A stretch of 64,000 bases of DNA from Mangifera indica (Eukaryota; Streptophyta; Magnoliopsida; Sapindales; Anacardiaceae). A program made the translations under genes and the position numbers. The notes under the pieces were generated by a model that ran no database searches, was not told where the DNA came from, and saw nothing but the letters and a program-made list of their open reading frames with translations. Shown piece after piece: positions 36,514-50,216 of the stretch; within the stretch, counting starts at the first letter, position 1, and each line of letters starts with the position of its first letter. The DNA lies in contig NC_058153.1 of the NCBI RefSeq assembly GCF_011075055.1, forward strand, positions 5,704,001 through 5,768,000, read 5' to 3'.

Positions 36514-39500
36514 TCATGAGACAACCTGCTTCTCACTTGCTTTGTAATAAAACATCTTCTGCACATAAAACATCATGTACCCTTGTGCAGCTCTCACAAC
36601 GTTTTCATTGACTTGAGTGATCCAAGCATCATCACACTTGTACCATTGATTACTTAACCGCAAATAAGTCACATAGTGGCCTGCATCTAGCTTGCCTGTG
36701 TGAGTGACAACCGCAAACAACTCAAACTCTGAGGAGAGTTCACTCAAACTATCTGATTCATCCCCATCATAAGGAAAACACCTATTCCCAAATCGACCCC
36801 TTAAGATGGAAGAAGAAAGGTAAGGTGTCATGTCCAACGAAAGAGGAAACTGAAGGTAACGGTCAATCTTCCTCAACATTTTTCGAACAGAAGAATGCTC
36901 AAATCTTTTGATGTGGAAGCAAGAAACCAATGGAAGCTTTCTTATGGACATCTGTTTAAGAGACTCCTGCCTAACCTGACATTGTTGGCAGAAGAACTTT
37001 TGGTCAGACCCCAATCTTTCAGGTCTTGTAAACCGGTCCAAGCAACCCATCAAGGTAGATATTCCACAGTTTTGACTTGAATTCATGGAATCTGCCTCGC
37101 CATTGCAAGAATGATTTGACTTTGGCACTGTCTTTGCAGAACAGCCTTGATTTGGTTCCAAGTCCAGGGAGAAGTCAACACATGGGTCATATGTTGTTGA
37201 TGTGAAACCACATGCCATACACATGACATCAGATCGCAAAATGCCAGAGAACACTTTATGAGCAATACAACATTCTCCACTGCCTGCACTACCAAGAAAA
37301 AAAAGGTTAGTAACATATTTGACATGTTGAACAAATGACTGAATATTTGAGCTGGCAGATGCTTCACAGGACATCTAAAATTTGAAATTATATATATACT
37401 CCTTTTACAAGAATTCTGCCATTATAAAAATGGGCATACATAATTTCCATGAATAAAACACAAGTCAATGAATATCTAGTGCACTAACAACACAAAATTC
37501 CAGTTTATTCTCCCAAAAACATACATAAGATCTACTCTTTAGCAAAAGTCAAATGGTACAGTAAAAATGTTGTTTGGAATCTTAGCTCTACACAAACTGA
37601 GAACCACTAAAACCTGATCTCCATAGTCAGAAAAAACCAACTAGCAACAAGTTAAAATACAACAATTGCAACACCTACATGGTAAAAGGGGTGAGAGAAA
37701 AGAAACTTGAATATGGGAAAAAAAAAAACATTCTGCCAAATAGCAGAAACTTTTATCCAGTTTGAAAGGGATTCCAAAATCTCTACCAATACTAGAGGGT
37801 GCTTGAAGGATTTTTGACACAAAGAAGAAAGGAGGATCAAAGTCCTCAAAATATTTCAGAAGGAAGTTTATCCTTGCAGAAAACCTAAGGCAACTCTTGC
37901 TCTTTCTCTAGGACTGGTATCAACTTTGTCATAATATAAGACACTATAAATGGCAAAGGTTGAGTTAACAAGATAATCATGAAGACAAGAGATCCCTATG
38001 ATGAAACCAGTTGCTAGAAAAAGTTGACTTACAGGAGTGAAGCAGATGACATCATCAAGCCTGCAGGTTGAGGTTGAGTATTATCCCTAAATCTGGAAGC
38101 ACTTGGCAACTCCTAGGGCAACAAACAAGGAACCTAAAACACTCACCCTGCAGTTAAATGTTGTGGTTACTTCTTAATCCTGAAAAAGGATTTTGGATCA
38201 TCTTGATCACAAAGAAAACTAGAATATTACAGAGTCGGACATCAGAAGCACATTAAGTAATCTCTATATATATAATATTGAAGTCTTAGTGTGACAGCTA
38301 GTTTTATTCATGCTCCAAAAATATATCACTTTCAACAGTGACTTAATCAAGATTGGATTACACAATGTGTTCTTAATAATCTATACGCTGCTGCCATTAT
38401 TTACTTCTTCTTTCCGCTTAAACCTCAAAGTTAGACAATCTAATGATCATGAGCTAAGCTGCTAATGGAGAATAATAATAGGCATGGAATTCCAATCTAA
38501 ACTCAACAAATGGTATATATATGTCAGGTGATAAAGACAACGTACCAACTTTCAGCTTGACAAACACGCATGAGTACAACTAAACCATGATTAAAGAAAA
38601 TATCTAAATATAAACAACAAAAGAAACATCAAGACAACTATAAGAGTGGCATTGGAGGGAACATTCTAAAAAAACCCAGCACAATTCTAACCACCCAACA
38701 AACCAGGTACAAAGCTACACTAAACCATCAACAAACTAAGTAGAAAGACACACTAAACCTTCCCAACTTTGATGCTTTGATCAATTTCACACACTCTTCA
38801 AGCACAAGAAAGGGTTCGACATTTTAATACCTCCAGCTATCGAATAAAACTGTCATATAGGCACTTTTTTTTCATTTTTCTCTTTTATCCACCTAAATCA
38901 ATTCCTTCGCTTATCAGTGAAATGTAGATGAAGCTTGATCAACGGCACTGTATGACTGTCTCACTGAATACTGTTTTTTGCTATATCTAAAACCAATGGA
39001 TCATGCTAACCAATGTATGAAGAAACAGAAGAAACATCCTACAACTATTAAAAAACAGCAATTTACCTTGACTTCGGGATTTTTGTTGATCCTTCTCTAC
39101 CTTCTCATGGATCCCATCAAGCATGGATATGAAAAATTCATGAGCATCCTGTTGCTCATAACTTGCTAAGTTAGAAGCATGTTGCCACCAACTGCAACGC
39201 AAAAACAACAAATCTATCCCATTTCAAAAAGGGCCCTTTACAGCTCACAATCAAAAGATTTACCCATAGTAAATAAAGTAAAATAACAAATCCCATATTA
39301 CCCATAATCCCACAGCATGTAATACAAGCTACAAACTTTTGTCTCACTCCATCTAATAACTCATAACAATCCCGGAAGGCAGATCACAACCAAAACAAAC
39401 TAACCTATACAAGAATTTTGCTGGACTATACGGCGTCCGATCCCCCGAAAACACGGCGGAAAACATGGCGTCCATGTCACAAGCCAAACACAACCTAACG

Positions 39501-40216
39501 CCATTCTTGGACTGGCAATAGTACCGGTTATGCCTGTCACTCAAAAAGTAATTTCTCAACGGCGGAGTATGAAACAATGCCTGTAACACCGAGTTCATAA
39601 AACAAGTGTTCCCCAAATTATTAAGTCCACGTAATCCCCGCGGCAGATTGCTGCAACTCCCGTTCAGAGTACCAATTGGGCTTGCGTTATTAGCCAGCAA
39701 GGCCCGTTCTCGTAAATCTGGGCTCCAAGGACGGTAATCGATACGTCGTCGTTTCCGTAGATTTTCAGGTTTTAACGGCTGGATTGAACTTGTCGAGTGG
39801 GCCAGAACCACCGCCGCGTCGAAATCACGATCGTACACCTGGTCACCGCACGCGCAGCAGAAGAGCTCGGCCCGATCCACATCCACGGCGATCTCGTGAC
39901 CCGAAGGAACACACCGCGATGAGGCGTGAGCCTCCGCGTGGGAGGAATGTGGATGGGCGTGACAGCTGATGCAGGCACAGGCCACGCAGGCGAATAGGCG
40001 GGGTTTCGATGCGTCGCCGCACGCGCCGCAACGGGGCACCTCGGAGGGGTCACGGCGGATGGCTGCGCGACCGCCGGGGGGTTTGATGCGGAGGCAGTCT
40101 TGCAGGGCTCGGAATGGTTTGGAGCCGTTACGGGTGCGGAAGTCGGCGAGATGGGGACATGGTTGGGGAAAGATCTGACCGTTGATTTTGTGGTGGTGAT
40201 TGATCTTGGATGACAT
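36514..40216 (-). CDS. UBP22: Ubiquitin carboxyl-terminal hydrolase 22 (SAGA module), 3 exons
   Basis: Exons 40216-39405, 39191-39067 and 37283-36514 encode 568 aa (Arabidopsis UBP22 is about 557). The enzyme removes ubiquitin from histone H2B as part of the SAGA deubiquitination module in the nucleus. An N-terminal ZnF-UBP region (about residues 18-125) carries paired Cys/His including [13 protein letters not shown] and CCAC. The USP catalytic domain starts [15 protein letters not shown], with nucleophile Cys205; the His box GHYVTYLRL has His515, followed by DDAW (Asp530/531). A second Zn site is formed by Cys pairs MCMAC and CQQC. The start chosen is MSSKINHHH, aligned with the Arabidopsis N-terminus; an in-frame ATG at 40327 would add 37 residues. 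Exon 1 is strikingly GC-rich compared with the rest of the window. Confidence 0.94.
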
Positions 40217-40268
40217 GGTGATGAAAATTGGCGGTGTAAACCCTAGATTTGTAGGATAACATAAGGGT

Positions 40269-40289
40269 GATGGATGGATGGATGGATGG
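40269..40289. repeat. GATG microsatellite upstream of UBP22
   Basis: About five GATG/GGAT units lie 53-73 bases upstream of the chosen UBP22 ATG. They fall inside the possible 37-residue N-terminal extension, where they would encode His-Pro-Ser-Ile repeats. Confidence 0.75.
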
Positions 40290-40679
40290 GATTGAGGGAT
40301 GAGATCAACGGCTAAGATGGAGGGCACGGGTGTGAAGGAGCACGAGGACTGATGCGGACGAATTAAAGTAAGCGTGGGAGTGTGAGAATAATGTTTCGTC
40401 AGGTGGGGATTCTTATGTACTTATACTCGAAAAAAATAATTTTGTCTTTTTTTTCTTTTCTTATTTAATTTGAATACTTTAATATTTATAATTAATTTTT
40501 TTTAGTATCTTGAACTTAATTTGGTTTCTCCGAAAAGATAAACCTTAAAATACAATTATCAGTTTTATAAATACGGTAAAAACTCAAACTCAAGTCTTCT
40601 CTTTAAAAATTATAATATTTTATCAATTTTATTAATATATAAAATATATTATTATATTATTTTTTCTATTTTCAAGGTT

Positions 40680-41250
40680 TGTTATGCCAGTGTTATATGG
40701 TAAACTCTGATATGCAAGGTATCTCCCAAAGGGACGTTCCTTCAAAGAAATATGTCTGAGCAAGTGTGACCAATAATTAGTTATAGAATTTGTGATCAAA
40801 GAACATCCTTTTTTGGACATATATCAAGAAATGCGAATAAACCTTCCATTTTGCAACTAGCAAATATGTTCGAAATCTTTCAAAAGAATTTTCTTATTCT
40901 CTTATGTGATTATAAAGGAAAGTTATATCCTCGTTTTCAATTAAAATAATTTCATTATTGTAAGTATTCCTTTTTAATTCAATCAAAATATGAATAAATT
41001 TTTAATATCATAAATGAATTAAGAATTTTCAAATATTACTATTTGATTATAGTTTCTCCTCTCAAGTCTTATAAATATAAAAACCCAATACAAGAGGAGG
41101 TTCGAACTAGACATATTCGAGTAGAGCTGCACATACATAAGTTATCTAGCTAATCACCTTGTGTAGTCTCTTATACACATATTCTCTTTAAGGTACTTTG
41201 TATTATCGATTAATAATTAAACCGTGGACATAGAATTTGTAAAACTAATA
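40680..41250. mobile_element. Decayed LTR, relative of 32560-33080
   Basis: It shares CTTTCAAAAGAATTTTCTTA, GAAAGTTATATCC and the end motif ATTCTCTTTAAGGTACTTTG, followed by an ACCGTGGACATAG motif. This is the same order as at 32.7-33.0 kb and is typical of plant Copia LTR ends. No coding part is seen. Confidence 0.5.
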
Positions 41251-43271
41251 TGGCTAAATTACTCTTATACAGGTGAATAGGAGTTATAAAAATTATTGCA
41301 TACTTAAATACTTAATCAAACTAAATCAATATTAACACTTATATAAGCAAGGGAACAATAAGTAAAATGTTGTAATTTACATAAAGAGAATAAAAGATTA
41401 CTCAAACGATTTATAGTGATTTGAAACTTCTATCTCAAACCTCTCATATCCACTTCTTTAAGAATATACATCTACAGAGAGGTGTTATACCTATGCAGAG
41501 GATTCGTCATTTACCACATATCCCCATGGAGAGGTGTGTACCAACAAAGAGGCTTTATGAGAGAGTACATGGACTTTACCCACAGAATAGTATTAGGATA
41601 AATTTATACATATTTTGAACTGTGATAATTTGAGAGACTAAGTCATATGGTCAAGGTGTTGAGTATCTACCTTAAACTAGTCCAATCGGCATACATACTT
41701 TGATGAATTTATGATACTGATTTGAAAAATTCTTTCACCAAATGATTTTGAAAAAGATGATTTTATGTACATTTGCATTTCATGTCATTAGAGTCTAGGT
41801 TTAGAGATTTGTCATGGATGATGAGAGAGAAAACAAGTAGGAAATGAGATATTAGAAATGTGAAAATGAATCAAAAGAAATATCGTAGAAGTAAAGACTC
41901 TTACTTAATGTTTTTTATTCGCTTATGTTTATTTTATATTTTGCAAACGATAGTGATTTGGTAATTGCGTGACAACATGTCAACTATGGATAATGTATTA
42001 GAGAGACATTTGTTATTAGTTGTTCCTTAAGTTATTTATGTGGATGTTTATTTATCGTTCATTGATATATAAAACAAATATTTGATTACACACTTTTAGT
42101 TATTGTGATTTAATATATCATCTTTTATTTTTTTTTTATATTTTTCTTTTTTAAAAGGGTATTTTTTGAATTGTTTATAATAATTATTATGATTTTCCTT
42201 TATCATGCATTAATAGGAAAAAGAAGTAGAATCAGTCTTTAAAGGATAAAACTTCTAGAGAGAGCTCTCATAAGACTATGGTAAATCAATAAAATATTTA
42301 TCACTTTCGAATATGAAATCAAATATATCAATTAGACATACTAACAGATGTCAATGATCACTTAAATTTGTTTATTTAATTGGATTGAGTTTTGGATCAA
42401 AGCAATACCATATGGTTGATGCTACATAAGTTATCTAATGCAAATTAAGGATAATATGAGGTATTTAGTACTTTTGTGTCTCAACCTTGATAAAATATCA
42501 ATTGATTAAATGATCAAATTATACAGTAATCGTATTATTGATAAGTTCTTGTCTATCGATAACACTTTATCATTTGGGTGATCATGATACCTTGTTAGAG
42601 ATTAGTCTTGATCTATATGTGCACGATTAATTGATTATAAATTCATCATGAATCCACTCACTACTAATATGATAAAAAGTCTATAGATTATACATAAAAG
42701 TAGTTATTCATTAGCTCTATAGGTCTTGGGTTATATAGAGTAAATCGTGTTCGTAATTTGAAATGATGGTTTCAAGCTCGATAAAATTATTGGATTTAAG
42801 TGTGATCTTATCTACTTAAGGGACCGCACTAAAATAACCCAAACATGAAGGGATTGAATTGAAATAATTAAGAGTTAACATTATTCAAATTGAATAAACG
42901 ATATTTAAATATTAGAAAAATAACAGAGCAACGTAAACAAGTATTCCAATTGAAGGAACAACTGTTCCTTATTTCTAGTTGACCTTATCTAATATCTTAT
43001 TTTGTGTTTTAAGTGTTAATCATAGAATTAATTATGATTGATTCGATATTACCTGAACAACCATAGATGCCTTAAGAACGATCATTTCGATGACATGTCA
43101 TACAATTAAAACAATTGTACCATGCTTGTAACGAGCACTTCACTCCCGTTAAATATCCATTCAAATGTCTATATAAATAAACTATATTATGAACCATCTA
43201 GTTTTTGATATTATCTAAAACTCTCAAACATGTTTTTTATATTCAAAAGAAAGTCTAGTCAAACCTGTAGT
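41251..43271. repeat. Spacer with dispersed repeat, class unknown
   Basis: No gene is supported. At 42240-43000 the text parallels 7.9-8.2 kb and 26.4-26.8 kb: ATTATACAGTAATCGTATTA, then TTTGGGTGATCATGATACC, then AAATTCATCATGAATCCACT. Probably a decayed retroelement part. Confidence 0.4.
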
Positions 43272-43547
43272 TAGGGTTGGACTCGAACCGAGCTCGTTCT
43301 AGCTTGAGCTATTCGCCAAATTTTTCAATTATAAATTTTGATACAAAACGACGTCGTTTTGACTAATATGTATTAAAACGACTTCATTTTGACTAATATA
43401 TATTAAAACGACTTCATTTTAATAACGAAAAATGAGTCGAACCGAGTTCAAGCTTGACTTTCACGAGTTCAAGCTTTAACTCAAGCTTAATTACATGTAA
43501 ATTGAGCCGAGCTCGAACTCAGCTCGGCTCAACTCGAATCTAGCCCT
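43272..43547. mobile_element. Foldback MITE of the AAAACGACGTCGTTTT family, copy 3
   Basis: The element is 276 bp, starts TAGGGTTGGACTCGAACCG and ends CAACTCGAATCTAGCCCT. It contains a perfect AAAACGACGTCGTTTT and two further TTAAAACGACTTCATTTT copies in a row. Flanks acctgtagt (43263-43271) and acctctaat (43548-43556) match at 7 of 9 positions. Confidence 0.72.
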
Positions 43548-45024
43548 ACCTCTAATACATTCAATATATAAACCTTCCTTTAATTAAAAAAAAAAAAAAG
43601 AAGAGAAACTTAAAACTTTAAAAAAACTAAATTCAAACTAATATTCAATTATAAAATTTGTATAATTCATCATGAAAACAGTTACAACTAATTTGCTTTG
43701 TTATTTTGCAGAATTAAGAAAAAAAAAAAACTTCAAACGAACAAATACACTAAATATAATTATAGGAATATGATTTACCCTTATAATAGGGTTATAATTT
43801 TATAAGCTTATGTAGCAATAAAATAGACTAACGAGGTATTTGGTTAAGAAAAAAAAATTATTTTGGTAATATGTAATCTAATTTTCATTTTTACATAAAA
43901 TATTAAAATATTATTAAGGTATTTTAATTTTTTTATAATTATATTATTAAATATTAATATTTTAAGAAAAAAATAATCTCTATATGAATAAAATAATTAT
44001 ATCTAAAATATTTAAGTAAAATAATATTTTAATATTTTTTACCTTAAAACAAACACAATAATTATTTATCTTAATTAATTTTTATCAAATATATAAAAAT
44101 TTTATATATAGTAATTTTTTAGATAATTTATATTTGTGGTAATTTTATTTTTAATAATAAAATATTATAAAAATCAAACGCACTCTAAATGCATTTATTG
44201 AAAATAGTTAAATAAATATTTTATATTCAAGATTTAAAGTGTATTTCAAAGTTCTCATTAGATGTGTTCATGGGCTAGGTCAAGTCAGCTCTAACGCAGC
44301 TTATAGGACCCATGGGTCAATTGGGTCGGGCCTAAGACTCATTATAATGACTGGCCTTCGGATTGAGTTGACTTATGAGATACATAAGGCCAATGACCAG
44401 ACCCAATTTATATATGCCCGTCACTATTTAATTAATTTTTTATATTATAAGTATTAATTAACTGATTAATTTTTTTATTTTTTAAATTATATAAACAGTA
44501 AGCCAAAACTGGTCTACAGGTCTTATATCCCAACACACCACTTTATCCGAAAGGCCCATAGATTGGATTTAACATATTACAATATCAAACCAAACGATAG
44601 GTTAACCTGACTTAATTGACGTATCTAATTTTCATCTACTGTTTTTTGCCATTGTTTATTAGTGTTCTCCTCTGACATGTTATACCATAGGATTATAGCT
44701 TATGTAAAAACATGAAAGATTTCGGCTTAATAAAGCAAGCAGAAATATAATAATTTCTAACTATTTTATTTATAAGAAACTAAAGCAATAATACTTAGCA
44801 AAAAAAACCTAAAGCAATAATAATAACAATGTTAGTTAGTTTGTATTAATTTATTATGCATGAACAATGGTTTACCATCTCAATATTGTTATTCATGTCT
44901 ACATGCGACGGCTGCTTAGTTTTATTTTGTCGTTACAATGGTTGTCGTTGGAGACTAAGTCCATGTCGTTGCCATTCTATCCATTTTTTATTATTTTTTC
45001 GTTTTTGTTTAGTTACTTACCAAA
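43548..45024. other. AT-rich spacer
   Basis: I see no gene. A GGGCC-rich patch lies at 44270-44600, similar in composition to those at 1775 and 14930. The short open frames across it are not conserved proteins that I recognise. Confidence 0.35.
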
Positions 45025-45190
45025 TTATTAGCACGAGTAATATTATAAATAGAAATAATATATATAAATATTGATATATTACTATATAATTAGATTATTT
45101 TAAATTAAAGATAAAATAATACTCAATCACATAACGATATATTATTATTTGTATATAAAATTATACATATTATTTATATATATATAATTT
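45025..45190. mobile_element. Small MITE related to the 27384 copy
   Basis: Its core reads GATATATTACTATATAATTA, then GATTATTTTAAATTAAAGAT and ATAATACTCAATCACATAAC. Partly inverted AT-rich ends surround it (ATAAATAGAAATAATATATA versus TATACATATTATTTATATAT). The boundaries are approximate. Confidence 0.5.
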
Positions 45191-45384
45191 TATTAAATTA
45201 GGACATTCGAATAGTATATGTTGCCTTTTTTTTTGGGGTTACCTCCATATTTTTCTACGGTTTGATATCTCTTGAACTATATTTACTTGATAAAAGATCA
45301 TACTCTGGTTAATCAACTCATTAAGTTTCATGGTTTGTTTGATTTTTATTTCCACATAAAATTTTGCTTATTACAACTTTGGCA

Positions 45385-45690
45385 TTCTTTAAGCAAGCTT
45401 GAGTTTAAGAGTTTAATATTTTCAACCTTGCGTTTTAAGAGTGTTTGGCTAAAAAATCATGAGCTTAAAAATTTTGATTTGAATAAACTAAAATGATGTT
45501 ATTTTAACAAATACACATAAAAATGATATTGTTTTAGTATAAAACTGAGCTTAAATTTTGATTTGAGCTTGAACTTAGACTCGATTCCTTTCAAATGAAC
45601 CAAACTCAAACATCTATGAAACAAGATCAACAAACTTATGTGTGAGCTTATACCGACTCAAATCCGGTCCTAAACTTTGGTATCAAAGCT
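45385..45690. mobile_element. Decayed relative of the AAAACGACGTCGTTTT family
   Basis: It carries AAGCTTGAGTTTAAGAG, a diverged AAAATGATGTTATTTTA pair and CTCAAATCCGGTCCTAA. The order is as in copies 1-3 but with many changes, and I could not find a target duplication. Confidence 0.4.
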
Positions 45691-47063
45691 AGGATAAAAC
45701 TATTTTAAGAAGTAGGAAACCTTGAGAAAGACTAGGTAACTTCAGGGATCAGCCAAAAAGAGTAGTTTCGGGGACATATTATCAAGCAGATGAAGACATT
45801 TATGTAATAGAATTTGACGAGGACATACTAAGAAGCAAATGAAAAGTTGCACAAAAGTCAAACTAAATTGGAAAGAATGGTCAACACCAACAAATTAAGC
45901 TGATTGCCTATTTTAGCGATTTTGTGCCTAACACTTAGAAATTAGATTTTACAAAATTTGATAAGAAAATGACCCAACAATCTAGTCTAGGTTTGGAAGG
46001 CCAAAAATTAGTTTGTCGTCCATGAAATCATCGAGTTGCAAAAAGAAACACTGCCTTGTTGATTCTTGCTTCCAAAAACTAGATCAAGAGCTCGTATATA
46101 TGAATTGAAAAGATTTTCAGTTTGAGATTGTAATTCGATCAATTCGAAAGTCACTCTAGGGAGTTGATTACTTTGTTAAAAATGAAATCAATTTTAGAGT
46201 ATTAAAACAGGCTTTAACTGGCGTTGACCAAGATAAGGCTGTGATAAGCCCGCCTAGCGAACCAAACTATAAACTTAGTATAATAATTAGGCTAGTGAGG
46301 CTGTTCGAAAGATATGATTTAATATAAAGAAGAAGTAACACTTGAGTAAGTATTCATTGTCAATATACCAAGAACAAATTATATCTTAACAACCCCAAGA
46401 GTAGTTTGAATGATAAAAATAAAAACTTCATATATAAAAGAGAATGAATTTGAGTCTTCTCTGATGATATATCAAGATATAACTCTTGATCTACTTGGTT
46501 CAATGATTGTGGAGTCGAAAGTTTGTCACAAAATGAGTTTATCTATGTCCTAATTCAAAGGGCAAGATAGACAAATCCAATAGAATGAGACAGAGGAATC
46601 CATCCCAACAATAGTCATTACTCCCTTGAGAGCTCAAACTCAAGCTCAATTCGAATTCAACCCTAAGTTGTGCCAGATGTAACCCCTTAACTTGGATTAC
46701 AATCGGATATAATTCAAAACCAAATAATTAACAAAGCCTCCCAAGGAAACTTCTTTTTTCCCCTCCCACTCCTTCCTTTTCTTTGCCCTCAAAAATTGAA
46801 GAAAACATGAACATTTATTTTCACAAAAAAAGATACAACGAATTTGGCAATTTACATATAGAAAGTTTGACTCTCAAGTTTCACTATCAACACAGGATAG
46901 TCTTCAATGTAAAAGATTTCAACACGGGATCAAGTGACAGTTTAAAACAGAAAAGATTTTTCGCAGCTTATCATTAGAGAATATCTGCAACAGAATTTTC
47001 ACAGCTTACCATGAGAAGAATCCATCATACAGCTACCTGTTGATTGGAAATAAAGCAATCTAT
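45691..47063. other. Spacer and probable ARPC3 3' UTR
   Basis: No gene is supported. A stretch ending AATTCGAATTCAACCCTAA at about 46665 looks like the end of another foldback copy whose start I cannot place. The last few hundred bases adjoin the ARPC3 stop. Confidence 0.35.
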
Positions 47064-48907
47064 TCAAGGAACAATGATGTTCATGAATTTCCTCTTGGCA
47101 AATGCCAACCACCATTTATTTGGAGTGCCATTAGGTCTATATGCAACACTCAACAGTCTCCCACTAGTTTCCTCTCTTATCTGCTTCAGATAATTTCTAA
47201 GAAGCTCTGCATTTTTTAATCCAAAGTCAAAAACAATTAAACAAATCAATGTCTGAGTACTCAATGTAGTCAATCAAATCGCATTGTGTCAAGTATTATA
47301 AACTAGACTGAACCTGAACATTTTGACAGGTTATGTGACTGTAAACATATCGTACATTAATATAACTGACAAATCGAGTAATTGTAAGTGGAGGTTATAG
47401 CATAGGGGAAAAAAGTTGTTTCTTTATACCTACCCTAATACCTTTGGATAGGCACATGACGAAACTACTTTCAAATATTATAAACTTCAACAACTTTTAT
47501 TAAGAACATCAGACTGTGATATCATATGATGGAGCAACAGGTCATGCCAAACAACTTTTATTAAAAATCAATCCTCCAAGGGGCAGATTCGCCGAGTGAC
47601 TAAACACTTAATTGAATATTGATCACAATTGTAAGGCAAGCATTACAGTTTCAGCAAAGTACCTTCCGGATAATTAGAAATAATGAAATAAGCTGAAGAC
47701 ACAAGGAAAACCAATTTAATTATGCTCAAGATTATCATTCTTACACGTACTTTTCAATTCAGAGAAACAAGGTGAACAAACAACAGGGGAGGGGGTGTTT
47801 AAGCCCTACGTGCATGACAATTTGAGCAATAGAAAGAAATCATTGTCATTTAACAATGGTACTAATCATATTGAAACCAAAAATTTTCAAGTCAACTGTA
47901 GGATGAGATATAACATAGATTTTTTTTTTTTTTTTTTTTTACAAAATTAAAAGAAATTAGTATTAGAGCTACCGATGAAAACATCTTAAGTAGAATGTTA
48001 AAAGGCAACAATATCATCATGAAGTGCAAAGAATGAGATGATTAATTAAACATGACCTAAATGATGTAACTTGGAAAAAAGTTACACAAATTCTTGAGCA
48101 ATTCAATAAGCTCTATGACATACAAGTAATACTAAATGCATATATAGACATGAATGAGCTTTACCTGCTTCCTTTTGTGATTGGGGAAGAGGGAAAAGGC
48201 CCGGAAAAGGAAAATTAGGCTCACCAGGCACAGGAACCTTTTCCAAGCCCAAGTTAATGATGGCTTTAGTTCCCTCAGCCAAGGTTCTGCAACCCTCAAG
48301 CCTCTTCAAAGCCACATTTATGTAGAATGTCAAGTATATAAGAAGCTTATCAGCCAAGCTCTTAATATCAAAGTTTCTAAAGAAGACATTTGCCCGAAAG
48401 AATGTGATAGCTTCATCAACAATATCAGTTCTATCTGGAAAAAAAAAATGTCATTATCAAACAAAAAGCCAAAAGAGTGAATCTTTTAGAAATTAAAATA
48501 AAAATATAACCTTGATCAGAGGCCGGGGCAGGACCCTTTATATGGCTTTTCAAAGGAAGTAAAGGACACCCACAAGCTTTAGTAATTCCTTCTTCATCCA
48601 CAAAACTTGAGTGATAAACCTATTAAGAAAAAACACCATCTCTAACTTCTGGAAGCACATCGCTCATTTACATAACCTCTAGAACTAAGGCACCAAACAT
48701 AAAATTAATCAAATTCCTATTTTTCAAAAACCTAGAAGGCCATTGAACCTATTTAGCAAGTTTATGTACAAACTGTAATTAATAAACTATGTAATTTAAA
48801 TATGGAACTTACAGTTTCAATTGCTTAATCATCACATAAGGCTAATACTGAATAATAAACATAGAAAATGTTTGAGAAAATTAAATTGGGAAAAGTTCTC
48901 ATACCAT
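47064..48907 (-). CDS. ARPC3: Actin-related protein 2/3 complex subunit 3 (ARPC3, p21)
   Basis: Coding exons are 48907-48905 (the ATG alone), 48619-48511, 48434-48165 and 47206-47064. They give 174 aa, the family length. ARPC3 is one of seven subunits of the Arp2/3 complex, which nucleates branched actin filaments and shapes trichomes and pavement cells in plants. The protein opens M/VYHSSFVDEEG. It contains CGCPLLPLKSHIKGP, then DIVDEAITFFRANVFF, then the helical LLIYLTFYINVALKRLEGC stretch, and ends NKWWLAFAKRKFM. All introns are GT-AG. Upstream non-coding exons are supported by an acceptor (TTTCTGCAG) at 48952 and a donor (GTAAGT) at 50216, so the first intron is about 1.26 kb. I am confident of the family and the exon structure; the extent of the first exon is open. 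Confidence 0.94.
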
Positions 48908-50216
48908 TTGCTAATATATGAAGGTAGAAGAATCAGATTTTGACCAAACTCCTGCAGAAATGAAAATTGCAATTTTTAAAACAACTAAAATTTGTGAGGA
49001 AAATTGAATATTTACTACTTTACATGTTGATAGGATTGGCAATGATGGGACATCCAAGGAAGTGGAGTCATGATAGAACAAATCACATCTTTTATATATA
49101 TATTGCCAGCACATATATGTAAATGACATAGTTTACCCTTTCAAACAATTATAAATTACAATTATATTATTTGAACTTAAGTAGGGAAATGATATTCATG
49201 ATCCTAGCCACACTAATGTTTTAAAACCTAGCCTCACCTCTCCCAAGCATATCTAAGTCTATAGACCTTACAATTTTAAAGGCAATAATAACCTTTTAAG
49301 TATAAACCAAAACTTGCAGGTTTATAGAACATTAAAATGCATTTACTTCAAATGAATCAATGACTACAGTAACAAATGATAGGCTCAGAGTGAAACAAAA
49401 GAAAACTGTTGGTGGTGTTGATAGATTCAAATGATTTTTAGTCACAAAACAATTTCCTGACAAACAAACAGAACCTACAGAAAACAAAACATATAAAATT
49501 CACATCTTTATACAACAATGCTGATAAGCATTTAAGTACCGCACTTCATCACACCATAACAAATCAACCAAGAAAATTATCTTATCCTGAGTTCTTATGA
49601 AAAAATTCTACAGTAATCTAGATCAAATTTTGGTTCATCACATCACATGAATTAATTTCTAAGTCTCGTAATATAACCCAGGACACAAACAGACCTCGAT
49701 GAAACTTATATCATATCTTCAGACAAACAAACTAATAACCATTCAATAAACAATGCCCAATTCCTTCATTGATCAAACAATAAAAACATCGAATATTTAG
49801 AAACATCAAAGCAGCTACAACACACAAGAAAAAAAAAAAATCATATTCACGGAAAAGCAAAATAATGCAAAGATTTTATTTTATTTTTTAAAAAATTTGC
49901 AGACACTGTTATTATCTGACATTCCAACTAACATCCGTTGTAATCCACAATTCAGAGAAGTGATTTTCAACAGGATGCTAATTGAGGACTCAAAACAAGA
50001 AATGGATTTAAATTTAATCTGCTCGGCTAGAATGCGAAAATTACCTAGATCAATTAAAGTCCAACAAGAGGATTTCAGAAATCCTGATTAAGGACATGTC
50101 GCATGTTGCTATTGACAATGTAAAACATTACCTATTAATAGCTTGAAACAATGAAACGGCCATCTATAGAAAATTAAAAAGAATTTAAAATTAAAAAAAA
50201 AAAATACTCAACTTAC

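Noticed and set aside
45676..45692. TGGTATCAAAGC-like priming site of a retroelement
   Set aside because: It lies at the edge of a decayed foldback element with no LTR end or gag nearby, so chance similarity is likely.
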